Part shown: positions 33,909 through 46,765 of the stretch, piece after piece | How positions within the stretch are numbered: position 1 is the stretch's first letter | How the letters are laid out: every line of letters starts with the position of its first letter | Source: Patiria miniata | Taxonomy: Eukaryota > Echinodermata > Asteroidea > Valvatida > Asterinidae | NCBI RefSeq assembly: GCF_015706575.1 | Contig: NW_024037064.1 | Span: 5,021,427-5,085,426, forward strand | Direction of reading: 5' to 3' | DNA length: 64,000 nucleotides | Translations under genes and position numbers: made by a program | Notes under the pieces: model-generated | The model's input: the letters and a program-made list of their open reading frames with translations, nothing else | What the model was told of the DNA's origin: nothing | The model's database searches: none

Positions 33909-36208
33909 AAATCTCTGGACTCCAAGGGCCGGTTACCTTTGAGGATTTACAACAGGAAATTATCGACAACTACAAGCAAACTGCAACAACTATTCCTGCA
34001 CACCCTACACTGCAGTCATGTCAAGTGGGTATTGAGGAGTTCTTTGTTCCTCTCAATCTAATAAAGAACATTCCAAGCAAAAACAAATCTGAGAGGTTAG
34101 TGACTTTAACAGAGGGAGAAAGATTGTTAGATATCACAGAAACTATTAGCCTGAATTCCTTGGACGAATTGTTAAATCCAGAAGTAGTTAAGGAAATCAA
34201 GGTTCTTCTTTATGGTGGGGTCGGGACGGGTAAATCAACCCTGTTAGTGCAAATTGCAAACTCCTCCATCACACTCAGTTCAAAACCCCTTCTTGGTAGA
34301 TTCGAGCTTGTGCTTTTGATAAAGCTGAGGCAAATGCAGCAATCTAGTTGTGTCTTGGATGCCATATTTGACCAAATCTTAGCACAAAACACCAAACTGA
34401 CAAAAAACATAGTGAAAGGGTTCATTGATGATCATGAATCACGCACTGCTTTGCTGTTGGATGGAGTAGATCAAATTCCATCTCATGTTTTGCAATCTGA
34501 GGAGGGCGTGTACAGGGTTCAGGATATCTTACGCAACAGAGTCCTTACTAAAAGTTTTGTGCTGGTCACCACCCGCCCACACATGGTGGAATCAGTACTC
34601 GGGTGTAACCCAAAATTTGCCCAGGTGGAGACAACTGGCTTCAATCCACAAGCCAGAGATCAGTTCATCAGATTAAACCTTCCTGATGATGCTGACATGG
34701 GAGAGGCATTGGTTTTATATCTGAAAACCAATCAACATCTATGGGAAATGTCGAAAGTTCCAATCATTTCCCAGATGATGTACCTTGTTTGGAAGAATCA
34801 AAAGTCATTGCCTGAGAGAATGACTGAGCTGTTTGCAAAGTTTGCAGAGGTTCTTTTCATTCGCCGCTATGAAGAAATGGGTGATCACCACATGATGTCC
34901 ACCATGATGTCCACCATGATGTCCATCATGATGTCCATCATTGATGACTTGGGGCGTGTTGCATTGCAAGGGTTACAAGACTCTAGCGGGGAAAGACTCA
35001 TGTTTGATGAAACTGAATTTCAGGATTGTCAGTCTGCCTTAGCTGAGGGTTGTCGTGTGGGTTTCGTTCAACGTGAAACGTTCACATGTGGTCTGGATGT
35101 AAAGGTGTTGGTCACTTTCCCCCACAAGTCCATCCAAGAATACTTTGCAGCATGTCACCTGGTAAAATTACTACAAGATGACGTAAACAATTTCCGTCAT
35201 CATTTGGAGCAGATTGGAGAAGGCAATGTTCTTGCAATGGAAAACCTGCTGAGATTTTGTTGCGGTAGATCAAGGCAGGCTGCTGGTCTCATTCTGGATC
35301 ACATACGAGAGATGCAAGGTGATAAGCAGGAACTGCAGGGATTGGCTCGGTTGTCATTGTTGGAGTCTGGTTCAGAGGAGTTGGCTACCAAACTTGTCAG
35401 ACCAACTGAGGTATTCTGCAAGAGTAACGAAGACCTGAGATCACTGAGCTACTACTTACAGCATGTCACTCCACTTGAAGATACATATTTTCACATAAGA
35501 ATGAGAAAGCAGGAGCTTACCATTCTCAAGGGAATTCTTCTGAGTGACGGCATGAAGTCAGCTAGATGGATAGAGGTTGTGTACTACTTGTCTGAGCAGG
35601 AGGGGGAGGAGCTTAGCCTCCTAGAGGAAACACTTGGTGTGGTGGATGAACAATTATATGTTACGTGTATGGTTTACATTGAGGCAAAGTCATGGTTTGA
35701 CGTGGAGCATGTATCAAACAGCTGTGTCCGCATGCAGGAACAAAAATTAATACGCAGGCTTGGTTTGTGTATGATCCAACGATCACCGGATGAGGTTGTT
35801 GATCTATTGAAGGCACTGGAAGGATGCAGGTTGGAAGTTCTCGCACTGTATTACATCAACCTGCATGCACGGTTGGGAGATGTCAGCCACATCACGTCAT
35901 CCCTTACACACTTGCTCCTCCATGCATGCAGGTTGGTAGATGATGTCATGAAGGACCTGATCAGTATCCTTCCTGCTGGGCATGGTTTAGAAGTGCTTGC
36001 CCTTGATGGCAATGCATTCAGTTTGGATGCAGTGAGGGCTCTCACCTGTCATCTCCAAGGTCTCCCTAAGTTACGTCACTTGAGACTTTGTAACATCGGC
36101 CTCAATGCTGAGTGCATCAGACAAGTTGTCAGTGAAAACCTCCCTCACCTGAAGAAAACAAACAAGGGAGAATTCCAAAAGCCTAAAAAAACTCCCACCA
36201 AGTCATAA
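33909..36208 (+). CDS. NLR gene 1, final exon: NACHT NTPase and leucine-rich repeats
   Basis: A single 2.3-kb exon, entered in phase 1 after TTTGTTGTAG and ending at TAA 36206-36208; about 766 residues. Numbering from the codon at 34025: Walker A GGVGTGKST (64-72), Walker B LLLDGVDQ (143-150), sensor-like VLVTTRPH (179-186), and the NLR motif FPHKSIQEYFAACHL (365-379). Helical sequence follows, then about three leucine-rich repeats (roughly 600-710; LTHLLLHACRL, LEVLALDGN, LRHLRLCNIGL) and a basic tail (KPKKTPTKS). NACHT domains bind nucleotide and oligomerise so that N-terminal Death domains can recruit adaptors; LRRs usually sense ligand or hold the protein inactive. Upstream residues (SGLQGPVTFEDLQQEII) link to the Death exons. 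Oddities are DQ in place of the usual DE in Walker B, and a fourfold 12-bp repeat encoding MMST/MMSI. Confidence 0.93.
34892..34939 (+). repeat. In-frame 12-bp minisatellite inside the NACHT exon
   Basis: Four exact-length units: ATGATGTCCACC twice then ATGATGTCCATC twice, encoding MMSTMMSTMMSIMMSI. It lies in the helical region after the NTPase core, just before IIDDLGRVAL. Being 12 bp, repeat number can change without breaking the frame. Confidence 0.95.
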
Positions 36209-39080
36209 CTCTCACCTTGTTCCCTATGAATGCACCACGCTCATGAGCCGCATTCATCGAAACAAGTAGCACCTATCATGGGTCATGTTATGTGAAGTCA
36301 ATGCACTGTGCCCCCCCCCCCCCCCCCCACAAAAAGAGTTTAAAAAAATAAACGAAAACAACAACAGTCAATAACAACAAAAATTTTACTTTCAGAGGAC
36401 AATAAGGGGCTTGATAATGAAATGAAAAAAGTTAATAAAACAGTTTCAATACAAATAGAGTATTCGGAATCCTCTTACATTATGAATACAAATATACCAA
36501 GCATAGTTCTTCATTCTACTGAACCTCCACCCCCCCCCCCCAAAAAAAAAATTAAATTCATCAATTAATCTATCAATCAATGTGAAAAGTCAATCAACAA
36601 TTCCTGTACAAAATGATTCATTGAAATCTTCAAACATAATAGCACTGTACTAAGCATTCTGGGTGTCACTTGAAAGTGACATTAAATTGACCTTGTATCT
36701 TGGGTGACCTCTGAGTACTATTATAAATCTACAATCTAATCGTCAATTAAACAGGAGAATCCACCTCTCCTTTCCATTTCTTGTGAGAAAATATCTTGTA
36801 TCGCATCATAGGGAAAAGTTGTGTGAGATGTCTTCAACTTTTGTGACAAAGGCCTCCTCCTACCCTGTTATCTGATCAATGTAATAATATGGCATTCAAA
36901 CAAACTAATGTGACCACACGCAAATGGCTGCATGACACCCTTCCATAGACCAGTGCTGTGCAAAACTTAGTATACAGAATAATACTCCAAACCTCGGGTA
37001 CTTTTGAATTGTTTTGCGGTTGCCTTATGTACAAATTCAGAAAATTCTCGCAACTTCACGCCTTTCAAACAGACGTTTCTTTTGAGTGTTTGTGCTTCAT
37101 TCTTTATCAAATCGTTTGTGTAAATTAATGTAAATTATGCATAAAATGACAAAAATTATGATTCCAGTTTGCTAACTTTTGTATAGATCTTTAACCTTGA
37201 CTGTTTATGTAATATACTTTTAAAGTGGTCCAGTTGTGTAAGGACAGTATAACATGGATTTTGTTTACTATTCAACTATAGGCCTATGTCCATATTGAGA
37301 GTTACTAAACCAGTGTTCATACTGTCAAACAATTCATGTATAATATATACATGTAGAATGTTGCATTGTCAAATGATGCATTTTTGTCAGAGGACAGTCG
37401 TGTTTGCTCATTCAGGACCAATCGTTGCAATTGTTGTATACACGCACATGTTTCTGTGTTTCTGATTATGTTGAAATAGGTGCAAGTGGACAATTTGCTT
37501 GTTTTTATCAATGCAAGCCTCTTCAAAGTATTGATTGACACTAGATTTGTTTGTTTCAAGTATGATCAATATTCTGTACAAAAACTGACATTTTTGTTTC
37601 TAACAGTTTTGATATTTTGCAGTTGCCCAGGTGATAACAGTCGTTTATAACATGCCCAAATGCAACCATTCAATTTGGTAAAAGCAGTTCTGCAGGAGAG
37701 AAAAAGTATACTTTGAATCAATGTTTTGATTTATTCACATTGGAAATCTGAATGTAAATAATGTTTAACTGTTGTTGCTGGCATTACACATGAAAGAAGA
37801 TTTTGATTAAAATGAGATTTACACACTGTAACTGCAAAGCCAAACTGATTGCAATTTTAAATGACGGGGATTTATTTACTCATTAATTTACACATTTCAA
37901 GGGATATGGGATGGGATCATTTGTATTTATCCCAAAAGTAACATACCAAATTGTAATCAAAAAGCTCACTTGGATTAAAGATCGTACTGGTACTAAACAC
38001 CTTGTGAAATTATTCCATCTGGATTGCTGTCATTAAGAAGAAATCAAGAAATGTAGGTGATTTTCAATGATATGTCAATTGACTGATTTTTGGAAATAAG
38101 AGTTCTATGGACGAAATCGTGTTTGGCGATCAAAAGTTTGTGAATGGATATTTCACTCTTTTCTTGAAAAGTGTAATATCCAAAGCATGTTACATTTTGA
38201 ATATTCTTCAGTGGAACATTGATGATATTACATGTATTGGAAACAAGCAAAATGCATGAAATACAAATGTTCCTATATGCCTTCAAGCCATATTGGTTTA
38301 CAAACTACATAATTGTGATTTTTATCTTGTGATCATTAATGTGCAACTCTGTAAGATAAGGTCATCACTCGGGCACGAACTCCAAGCCAAGATAATCTGC
38401 TGATAGTTTGGATTCCGTTTCACGTTTGCTGAAATTGAGCGAAATAAAACTTTCACTCTTTATATAGAACATTGTCATAGTTCCTGACACTTCTCCAACC
38501 AGTGACTGTGCTCCCGTTACACAGAAAAACTGGTTATTGAAATGTCCTCAGTTTAATACTGTGCTTTTGTTTTTCCCAAACGTTATTTCGTTATTATCAA
38601 ATAGACATTGAAAGTTGACCTGGATCTTTTCGTGCAACTTAAGTTACATGTTGTAATAAAAATAAACCACAAAGGAGAACTGTCTCGGTGCATTATAATA
38701 CATGTGTAACTTGAAAGTTGAACAAAGACATTGACTGGAGCTGGTTTGACCTGGTGACCTCTGGATTCCTGTTCCGATACGGTGATCTGCAATGGTAATC
38801 CTGCTACAGTCAATTTCCTTGTTTAATTTTTAAATAAAAATTAAAAATCTGATATTTGCACCGTTTGGCGGAAGTAAGTTGATTTGGCTTTGATATGGTT
38901 AACTGTGAACGCAATTTTTGTTGAAATTTGTATGTTATTTGTATTATTTGTTATTGGTGCAGAAACATTTCTGATCTCTTCTTTTCCTTTGTTCCAGAAA
39001 TTTGGGGAAAAGTTTAAGACGTCAGGGATTATATTTGACATTGTGTACTTTGTATGATTATTATCGTGTAATAAATCATT
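36209..39080 (+). other. Probable 3' UTR of NLR gene 1
   Basis: About 2.9 kb of unique-looking AT-rich sequence with no transposon ends or duplications, apart from poly-C runs at 36311 and 36530, in contrast to the rest of the window. It contains several AATAAA words (for example near 36347, 36434, 38443). The first part may suffice as a 3' UTR; the true end cannot be fixed by eye. Confidence 0.4.
39070..39075 (+). promoter_or_regulatory. Candidate distal polyadenylation signal AATAAA
   Basis: AATAAA in TCGTGTAATAAATCATTCC, at the end of the unique stretch. It is one of several candidates for NLR gene 1. 39081-39847 holds nothing else that I can call. Confidence 0.3.
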
Positions 39081-39847
39081 CCATGCAATGACTTAAGTCA
39101 ATCAAGGAGAAATCTTTGAGGTTAGATGATTGTTGTGTTATGCCTCCATTCCTCCCTCAGTGATGGACCAATCTCCCGCCTCTGAATTCTACAGCTGGGT
39201 CACCACTTGGGTTTTGTAATCAGGCATGCAGGCTTCATAATGAGGATAGCAAAAGAAATTCCTAAAAAATATAACAACCCAATCACAAATTTACTTCATG
39301 CAATTAAAAATATGATTACACAGCTAAATCGCTGATGGATCCAGAAGCATTTATTGTTGGGGGATTAAGAAAGTGGTAACCGACAGGCCAGCTGTTGCCA
39401 ATTCCTTTTGTGGAGGGGCGGGGCTAGATTGCATTTTATGGGAGGGGTGCAGTGTTTCCTTTCTTTTCTTTCTTTGTATTATAAAGTGGCAACGGGGATG
39501 AATAGACTACAATTTCGCATTAAAACAGTCGTCTTCACTTGTTCCCCGGTGGATTTATCTTAAAAGGCATTTCTGGTGGCACCAACTTCGGTCTGCAAGA
39601 AGACAGCTTCTTTGATTAATAAGACAACTTCAAATAAGTTGAATTAATCATTGTTTGATTACATTGTTTTGTTGTGGACCTGTTGTGTTTTGCTGTTGTG
39701 GGCTTAGCGACACCAAGGTGTCTCTTGCATTTGAAAACAAACAACAACTTTAAATATTTTTTCTGGCACCCAATGAACACAAAACAAATTGAACTGATAA
39801 ACTATTTATATATTTGATTGTTTTGCTACTCTTCACTGTGATTTGTT

Positions 39848-40275
39848 CTATAGACTGTGATTGCAGATACGCGCGTTGCCTGTTGACAAATACAATATTT
39901 ACGGAGAGAACAACAATTTTGTTGCCTAAATATTCTGTGTGCTTTTCGCATTTGTCATGAACAATTTGCTTGCTGAAATTGAATTCAATGCATCAGATAA
40001 TTCAAGTTGGCGTGTCCATTAGGTTTGTGTCGATGTCGTTTCTGTACAATATCGGCAAAGTGTGCTATAGACCGTGATTGCAGATACGCGCGTTTACCCG
40101 GTGTTGACAAAAATAATATTTACGGAGAGAACAACAATTTGTTGTCTAAATGTTCTGTGTGTTTGTTCTATTTGTCATGACCAATCTGTTGGCTGAAATT
40201 GAATTCAATGCATCAGATAATTCAGGAGTTAGCGTTACGGTCCATTATGGTCGTTTCTAGACAATGGCAAGGACA
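39848..40275 (+). repeat. Two-unit ~217-bp tandem duplication
   Basis: Units begin TATAGACTGTGATTGCAGAT (39852) and TATAGACCGTGATTGCAGAT (40069) and share ACGGAGAGAACAACAATTT and GAATTCAATGCATCAGATAA. Noncoding. 40276-41090 holds no gene that I can support. Confidence 0.8.
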
Positions 40276-41094
40276 AAATCCCGGTGGTTGTGAAGCGCGG
40301 ACTCCTTTGAAATAAAATTTTAGTCCGCAAAATTATAAGTGTAAATGTCCTTTATATTAATTCGGATTGGTTTTTGGCGCTGACACCACTCTACTGCTCT
40401 AAGTGTATTAAATATAGTGTCTGATGTTTCCTGTTGAGATTTAATGCCCTTGTGACACAAGTCTATTAAAATTTGAGGGAAGCTGTCTATGGTTAAAAAA
40501 AATAGTGTGTTCATGAGAAACCGTCTAACAATACAAATAATATGACCGAAACAATAGCGTTGAATATATATGCGAAAAATACAATCCAATTCAGTTTTCA
40601 TGGAACATAAGCAACACAATCCTCTTGAATTTGAAAACTAAGAAATTACCCGTTTATATATTGAAATACCTTTATTGTTATTCACATCAGTGATACAATA
40701 AGAACATTAAGAAATTACATTTATTTATAAATAAAAAACATCTACATTTTGTTCATTATCACACAGAAAACGTCAGACATGGACACATTCACAAATGTAC
40801 ATACACAAATGTAGCAGTAAAAAAAAAAATGGAAGAAGGGGGGGGGGAACCTAGGACTCAGGCGTAGGAACAGGGGGGGGGGGGGAACCCTGAAAGGGCC
40901 TGGCAAGGTAAAAAGGGGAAAATTCCACCATCTTGAGGGGGACAAAGCTATAAAAAAGGCAATTTGGAGGGACATGTATATATAAAAAAAAATTTAAAAA
41001 CAGGGGAGAGATTCAACATGCACAGAATACTTGCAATAAACACATAAACCCTACTGTCTGGAGATAGAAAAAAAAAAAGGAGAAAAAAAATTGC

Positions 41095-41790
41095 ACATTC
41101 AAAGGCCTTATTTGATGCTCAACTTCCGGTCAAGCTAGGGAACTTGTATAAAGAAATTGAATTTTGCACAGAACTTACATTTGCAAAGGATGGCTTCTAG
41201 GCTATAATATTATAATGGAGCGCCTAAACTTTAAGGGGAGTGGAAATGGCCAATCACACTCAAACTCCCTATATTCCAAAAAAAAAAACAATAGAAACTG
41301 CATGTATAAGTAAAATTAAAAAAAAACTATCGATAAAACTGTCACAGATCATATCCACAAAATTTTTTTTTTTTTTACATGGACTGGAATTAAAAACTTA
41401 AGACTTAAAAAAGGAAACCCTAACATCGGAGGAAAAGGGTTTCCTGAAAGCATTTACACGTAGTTTTTTTCACACAAAATCAGCTTATGAAAAGGAGAAA
41501 TTGCACATGTATTCAAGGACCCGAAGATGCTCAACTACGAGCCAACCTAGGGAGCCTCTATCAGAGAGTATAATTTGCTGACAAAAAATGCCAATGAGCC
41601 CTCCATTAAATTTAAGGGAAAAAAGAACCCAATATGGCAGTCACAATCGAGATCCCTTTACACTGAACATGTATCCCTGAATCAAATTACAGCAATTTTC
41701 TTAAATTTATTCACACATTCGCTGGTTTTTATAATAATAAATGAGTGGTTTAAATGACCAGTCACACTCGATTCTCCGGTTACTGAATAC
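41095..41790 (+). repeat. Diverged tandem repeat with GATGCTCAACT and CTAGGGA blocks
   Basis: Two units (about 41095-41300 and 41515-41790) share GATGCTCAACT, CTAGGGA-C and a tail like AATGGCCAATCACACTC / AAATGACCAGTCACACTC. Old and noncoding. 41791-42299 holds nothing clear. Confidence 0.45.
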
Positions 41791-42299
41791 AGTATATGAG
41801 GCATTCACTACTGTCCTTACAATATCCTCTAAGAGAGGTTTAATGACCCGTTTAGACATACTAGGGGCCAAAGTTCTTTAATACTTTAATGAATGTCGTT
41901 TGTTTCACTTTTAAAAAGTAAGGGCATTATGCCTTACCCCATATATTTGCACATTCTTTGTCAACTAAACATTCCTGTTGAAAAAGGGCGCGCCTGACAA
42001 AATAGTAGTCTCTCGCACCATGCTCGCACGAAGACAAATTCATTATAATTATGTGCCAAACGGTTTACTTTAATTTTCTTTCAACCCCCCCCCCCCCAGA
42101 AGTGCGCCCTCGGAACGTAAGATTTCTACGTCCAACTAGAGAGGGCGCTTGTCAACTTGGTCGATTAGTAAACAAAAGTTGCGGAAAGTTGAAACTCCTG
42201 AAGTTCAGCAAGAAAGCTAAAAAAGGGAACGTTTGGGGAAAGAACGTTGCAACCTGACGCCACATTTTCTTCATATATCATCTCAATAAAGGTCAGTCA

Positions 42300-43075
42300 T
42301 TGCAAAAATGTTAAAAGGACATGAATCTGGGACTGAGAATCATTTCCAATTTAGTTAGAAAATACTTTGAAAATCTTCTTGACTTCCCATAGACTTTGTA
42401 CACAAACGCTGAATAGGCCTACTGCATTCTTGGCGATCGTGTAGTGTAGGTTCCGGTTCCTATAAGCATGGAGGAATAAGAACTTATTCCTCCATGCTAT
42501 AAGGGAACAAAATCCACTTTTAAATTATTGGACGTACCAAACTAGTTTTGGCGACATTTTCAATAAACAGGTACATGTATGTCATAGATAGAGCCTTAGA
42601 GGGCAGGGTTTTGATTTTTTGAAGGAAATTCGTGGCCAAATGATGATGACAGCGCGGCGCGACAACACGCTACCCAAAAATAAAGATGGCGATCACCACT
42701 CGATGAACCGTGAGCGGGCACGCACGACATGCTGAATCGCAAGACACAAACCGCGCAGGAAAATCGTGATTTCTAACCAAAGAATCTGTTCAAAATTGCA
42801 AAACGGGTGTCATTAGAATTGAGGAAAGTCTGCTTTTGATTGTAAAGGTGATTTTTGAACAATAAAAAAAAATTTGACTCTGATTTGATCAAAACAAAAC
42901 AGGGGCCCTACACTTCGTGATCGCCGCATTCTTTCTGCTCGATATGCCCGAGTTACTTGGTGCCCAACTTATCGCCTTTTTATATTTTGTACTACTAGTC
43001 TCGGTAATCGTTATCTGTAGGACCCAAGGTTAAAGAACTCACCAAAACAGCTGACTTAATGACACTCAAAAGTGA
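42300..43075 (+). repeat. Segmental duplication, copy 1 (interrupted)
   Basis: Matches 44880-45215 in two halves: GGTTAGAAAATACTTTGAAA-like and CTTCTTGACTT at 42351-42430, then GAGTTACTTGGTGCCCAACT, CTCGGTAATCGTTATC and ACAGCTGACTTAATGACACT at 42949-43066. About 500 bp, including a hairpin, separate the halves and look like an insertion. No gene was seen in 43076-44879. Confidence 0.65.
42456..42508. repeat. Near-perfect hairpin: ~25-bp arms, 2-nt loop
   Basis: GCATGGAGGAATAAG and CTTATTCCTCCATGC abut across AA; outer bases continue the pairing with one or two bulges. It lies within the insertion in duplication copy 1. Confidence 0.8.
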
Positions 43076-44879
43076 CATACATGTAGGGGCCTACACTAGG
43101 GTGGTCGGCATTTTGGGGTTTTTTTTGTCCAAACACAGTCGTTTTCCTAGCTGGAGTTACCCAGCCCTAAATTTTATCATTGGGTTGTCATTTAGGGCTG
43201 GAGGAAGTTTTTCACTTGGACTGCAGCATTGGCAGGTCCCACAAAAATTTGAAAATGTGCAATTTTGTTCCCCTAAACACACTTATTTCAACTGGGTCTT
43301 ACCCACTTCACCACTTCACAGGTCTTCGAAGAAAAAAACGATCCACGATGAAGATTCAGCCTACAATTGCAGTGAAAAAAGGAGGCATAACTGACAGCCG
43401 TGCGGTCATGATGATGCCCTGTGCTAGATTTGTGCACCAACAAACTGCAAAGCGCTGTCGATTACCATGCACACACAGCGAACCACCAGTCACACTTGCC
43501 AACTGCATGGCGCCAGTCAGTGGCCGTGTCGCACACGCACACAGCCCTGTTTGACCTCAGTTTCTTGTCCCGAGGTCGTGCATGCGTGGCCCAAAAGCGT
43601 ACGCGAGGTTTTACAAGATTTATGCGAGACTAAAGAAAACACAGAAAATGCCTGGATACATGTACTGTTTGGCCAAGATGGCTAAATATGTGAAAAGTTC
43701 AAATCGTGTGCTTTATTTTGATACCAAAAATAACTGCTTTTGCCAAATATAAAGTGTTGTCAGGGCCTGTCGAACAAAATCATATTTTTTATCAACAAAC
43801 ATGACAAAAGCGAGGGCCGATAGTTTTTAGGTGTACATTGGATTCTTTAAAAAGGCCAATGATTCATAGATAGAGGAAGGTATACGCTTCATTTTCATGT
43901 GAAACACGTGCAGGAGACTTCTAATGTTTGGTCCAAATCGCCGGTTAAAAAAAATGAAGACCGTTGCGAGATTTCATGATTTGCAATCACATGTACGCGT
44001 GTAAACGAAAGTAAGTACGCTGACGTACGTTGGCTTGAAAACATTGTGAATAGCACGTGCGAACGTACAATGAATGACTTATGAATATTAAGCAGGCCAT
44101 ACTCGAACTCGACCATTCATCGGGCGTATGGGGTCACAAGGTCACACCGTGTTTGGGCTCCTCGCTCTATGCTTTACAGTGGCGACGATATTTCGCATTG
44201 TGAAAAATGGAAGTTGTTGGAAACATTAGGTGTACATCAAATTCTTAAAATATTGACGACATCACGTTCACGAGATTTTTTGTAGATGAAGGTTCATTCT
44301 TTCCTTTGACAACATTTGGGAAACTTTCGTCGTTGTTGAAAAAAACCCGAAAATTTCATAACCTAATTTTTAGTTGATTTGTCCGTGAAATAATACCGTC
44401 AAAATGCATCGAAATCCTTTTTTTGAGAAAAAAAATACCTTGATGGATGTATGAAGTAGGTCTTTAACTACCGAAAACAACTTTGTTTGTTTTGGATGGG
44501 TTGTGGTTTGCCATGAAAATCACGAATTTTCGGAAGCCTTTTTTACGGCCATCTTTCGCTGGCCTTGTGTTGCTGTCAGTTGTGTGGACGAGAAAATAGA
44601 GCAGCTACGTGTGACACAGCAACTGACTGGGCGCGGCGCAGCATGGCGCTGAAGCGCGCACCGGATGCCTGTTTGATGCACCACTGCTGCACTAACTATG
44701 AGTCTTCACTTGCATCACGGCAGAGGTAGAACGGCAGCCAAAGTTGGCCGACAAACAGTCGTCGGGTGCGCGCTTTAGCGCGCAGTTGGCAAGTGTGGCA
44801 AGTGCAGTTGGCAAGTGTGACTGGTGGTTAAAGTATTTTAAGCATTTTTGCACACCTTAAATTGTGTTTCTTCATCAGA

Positions 44880-45215
44880 TTTGGTACTTTTCAGGTCATG
44901 GCCCAGTATGGAACTCTTTCCTAAAAGATTTGAATCTGGGACAGAGAATCGCGTTTCCAACGTGGTTAGAAAATACTTTGAAAATCTTCTTGACTTTCCA
45001 TTGACTTTGAACACAAATGCTGAATGCTGCATTCTTTCCGTCCGACATGTCAGAGTAACTTGGTGCCCAACTTCGCCTTTTTATTTTTTAGTACCGGTAC
45101 ATGTACTAGGCCTAGTACATGTAGTAGGCCTAGTCTCGGTAATCGTTATCTTTTGGAACCCGTTCCTATATAAGGTTAAAGGCAGAAAGGACTCATCAAA
45201 ACAGCTGACTAAATG
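44880..45215 (+). repeat. Segmental duplication, copy 2
   Basis: Uninterrupted counterpart of 42300-43075. It contains two GTACATGTA-TAGGCCTAG units (45100-45140). 45216-46585 holds a small inverted repeat at 45432-45481 (GCTGATTGGCT / AGCCAATCAGC) and no gene that I can support. Confidence 0.65.
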
Positions 45216-46585
45216 ACACTCAATACGTACATCACTTTTTTTTCCAATCATTCAAGGGAGGACACCTTCTTGAATATTTTGTTTATTATATTGTGGAAAG
45301 TGGGCATGTCTTCGATTTATGAGGGAAATTATGGGGTAAAAGAGTCATTTGAAAAGACGACAACGACAACCAGAAAACAGGCTCGAATTTATGGCGACCG
45401 TGAAAACTTGATGCAATGAAGGCTTGATGCTGATCATGCTGATTGGCTTATAAAAAAAATATCATCAGCCAATCAGCATCAGGCTTTCATTCTGTCTGGC
45501 TTGCGTCTCTGATTGCCAAAAAAAAGATAGGAAAGTAACATTTTCTTTGAAAGTGCGTTTCAAAACTACAACAAACATGAGTTAATCTGAAGACAAAAGA
45601 CTGGCCCGCAAAAGTTGTTTTGGTACTGAACAGTCACGCAAAAGTCAGTTTTGAACGGAACGGAACCGGTAAAAAATAGAGGTGTTCTGAAGATAACGAT
45701 TACCCAAGTCTCAGTAAACAGTGTAAGCCCCATCGGAGTTACATGTACCACTGCGTGTGTGCACATCACATGACAACAATGGTCTGTGGATAAACAAAGC
45801 AGAAAGACTTCCATACCCCACCTGAAAATCACTTGCCACCCTGTGCACAAACCCTATTATGAGACTGGTCAGAAAAGTTCCAAGTGTTTTCTCAGTAAAT
45901 ACTACAATATTTTCCCTGCAAAATTTGGCTTTTTAGGACATGTTATCGGAAAAATTAGTGATGTCCATACATGTATATTTATGGAATTCTTTCCTTAAAG
46001 TGCACAAAAGTTGGAGCATACACATGATCAATACAAAACATGCCATTAACCATTCAACATTTTGAATCAAAAATCTACTTCAAAACAAGAACACTTTCTT
46101 TGATTTCGTTGGTACCCTGCTACGATTTTGCATGCATGTGGCAAACTGTTCATCCACAGACCCTTATCGCTGTCATGTGATGTGATGTGCGCACATGCAG
46201 TTGTACGAAGGACATTAACTATTAGGTCAGTGAGCCAGACGGTGCTGTAACGTGGCAATGGCCACAGCAGTAGCCTCTGCATTATTTTTAACATTTGGAC
46301 ATAATCTGGCGATAGTACTTACATGGCGTTTCAAACAATTGTTAAAACAACCCAACCATTTTCCAACAAAAACATCAGATTTCACCCTCAAAACGGCCGC
46401 AGAATTACTTTATGCCACCTGAGATACAATTACAGATTTATGATTTGAAGATCATGATACTAAGCTTTACTTACAATCTGGATGAAAAGTGAAATTTACC
46501 GTTTATCAGCGAGGGCTCCGTTTGGAATATCGCGTGGATTCCATTTTCAAAATTGTCCTCCTTTCTTTTCCAATTTTAGTAAAGT

Positions 46586-46765
46586 ATGGCGACAGGCGTC
46601 CAACATGACCTGATGAAGCAGGCACAGTGCTTTTGGTCAATGCTGGATGAGCTTGCAGAGACCGATGAAGATGCATACAGGAAGTTCATGGCCACAAACC
46701 TCCAAAGAGGACAGCAAGAATTGACACCGGCCAAGCCATGGATGTGCGTCAAGACCCGTATCATG
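46586..46765 (+). CDS. PIH1D2: PIH1D2-like protein, first coding exon only
   Basis: Sixty codons from ATG 46586 (A at -3, G at +4) to a phase-0 donor ATCATG|GTAGGT. The peptide starts MATGVQHDLMKQAQCFWSML and continues DELAETDEDAYRKFM, then QQELTPAKPWMCVKTRI. This resembles the vertebrate PIH1D2 N-terminus as I recall it (QFWNLLDDLAQSDPEGYEKF, LQTRIL). PIH proteins are HSP90/R2TP co-chaperone adaptors used in building large complexes, including axonemal dynein. A pyrimidine-rich TTTCTTTTCCAATTTTAG just upstream may be an acceptor for a 5' UTR exon. I found no convincing second exon before the next NLR gene. Either a very long intron spans the repeat array or this is an orphan exon. Confidence 0.7.

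Noticed and set aside
43059-43685. Overlapping plus-strand frames of 111, 124 and 72 residues
   Set aside because: Three frames are open at once with no domain, no conserved start and low-complexity composition; chance is more likely.
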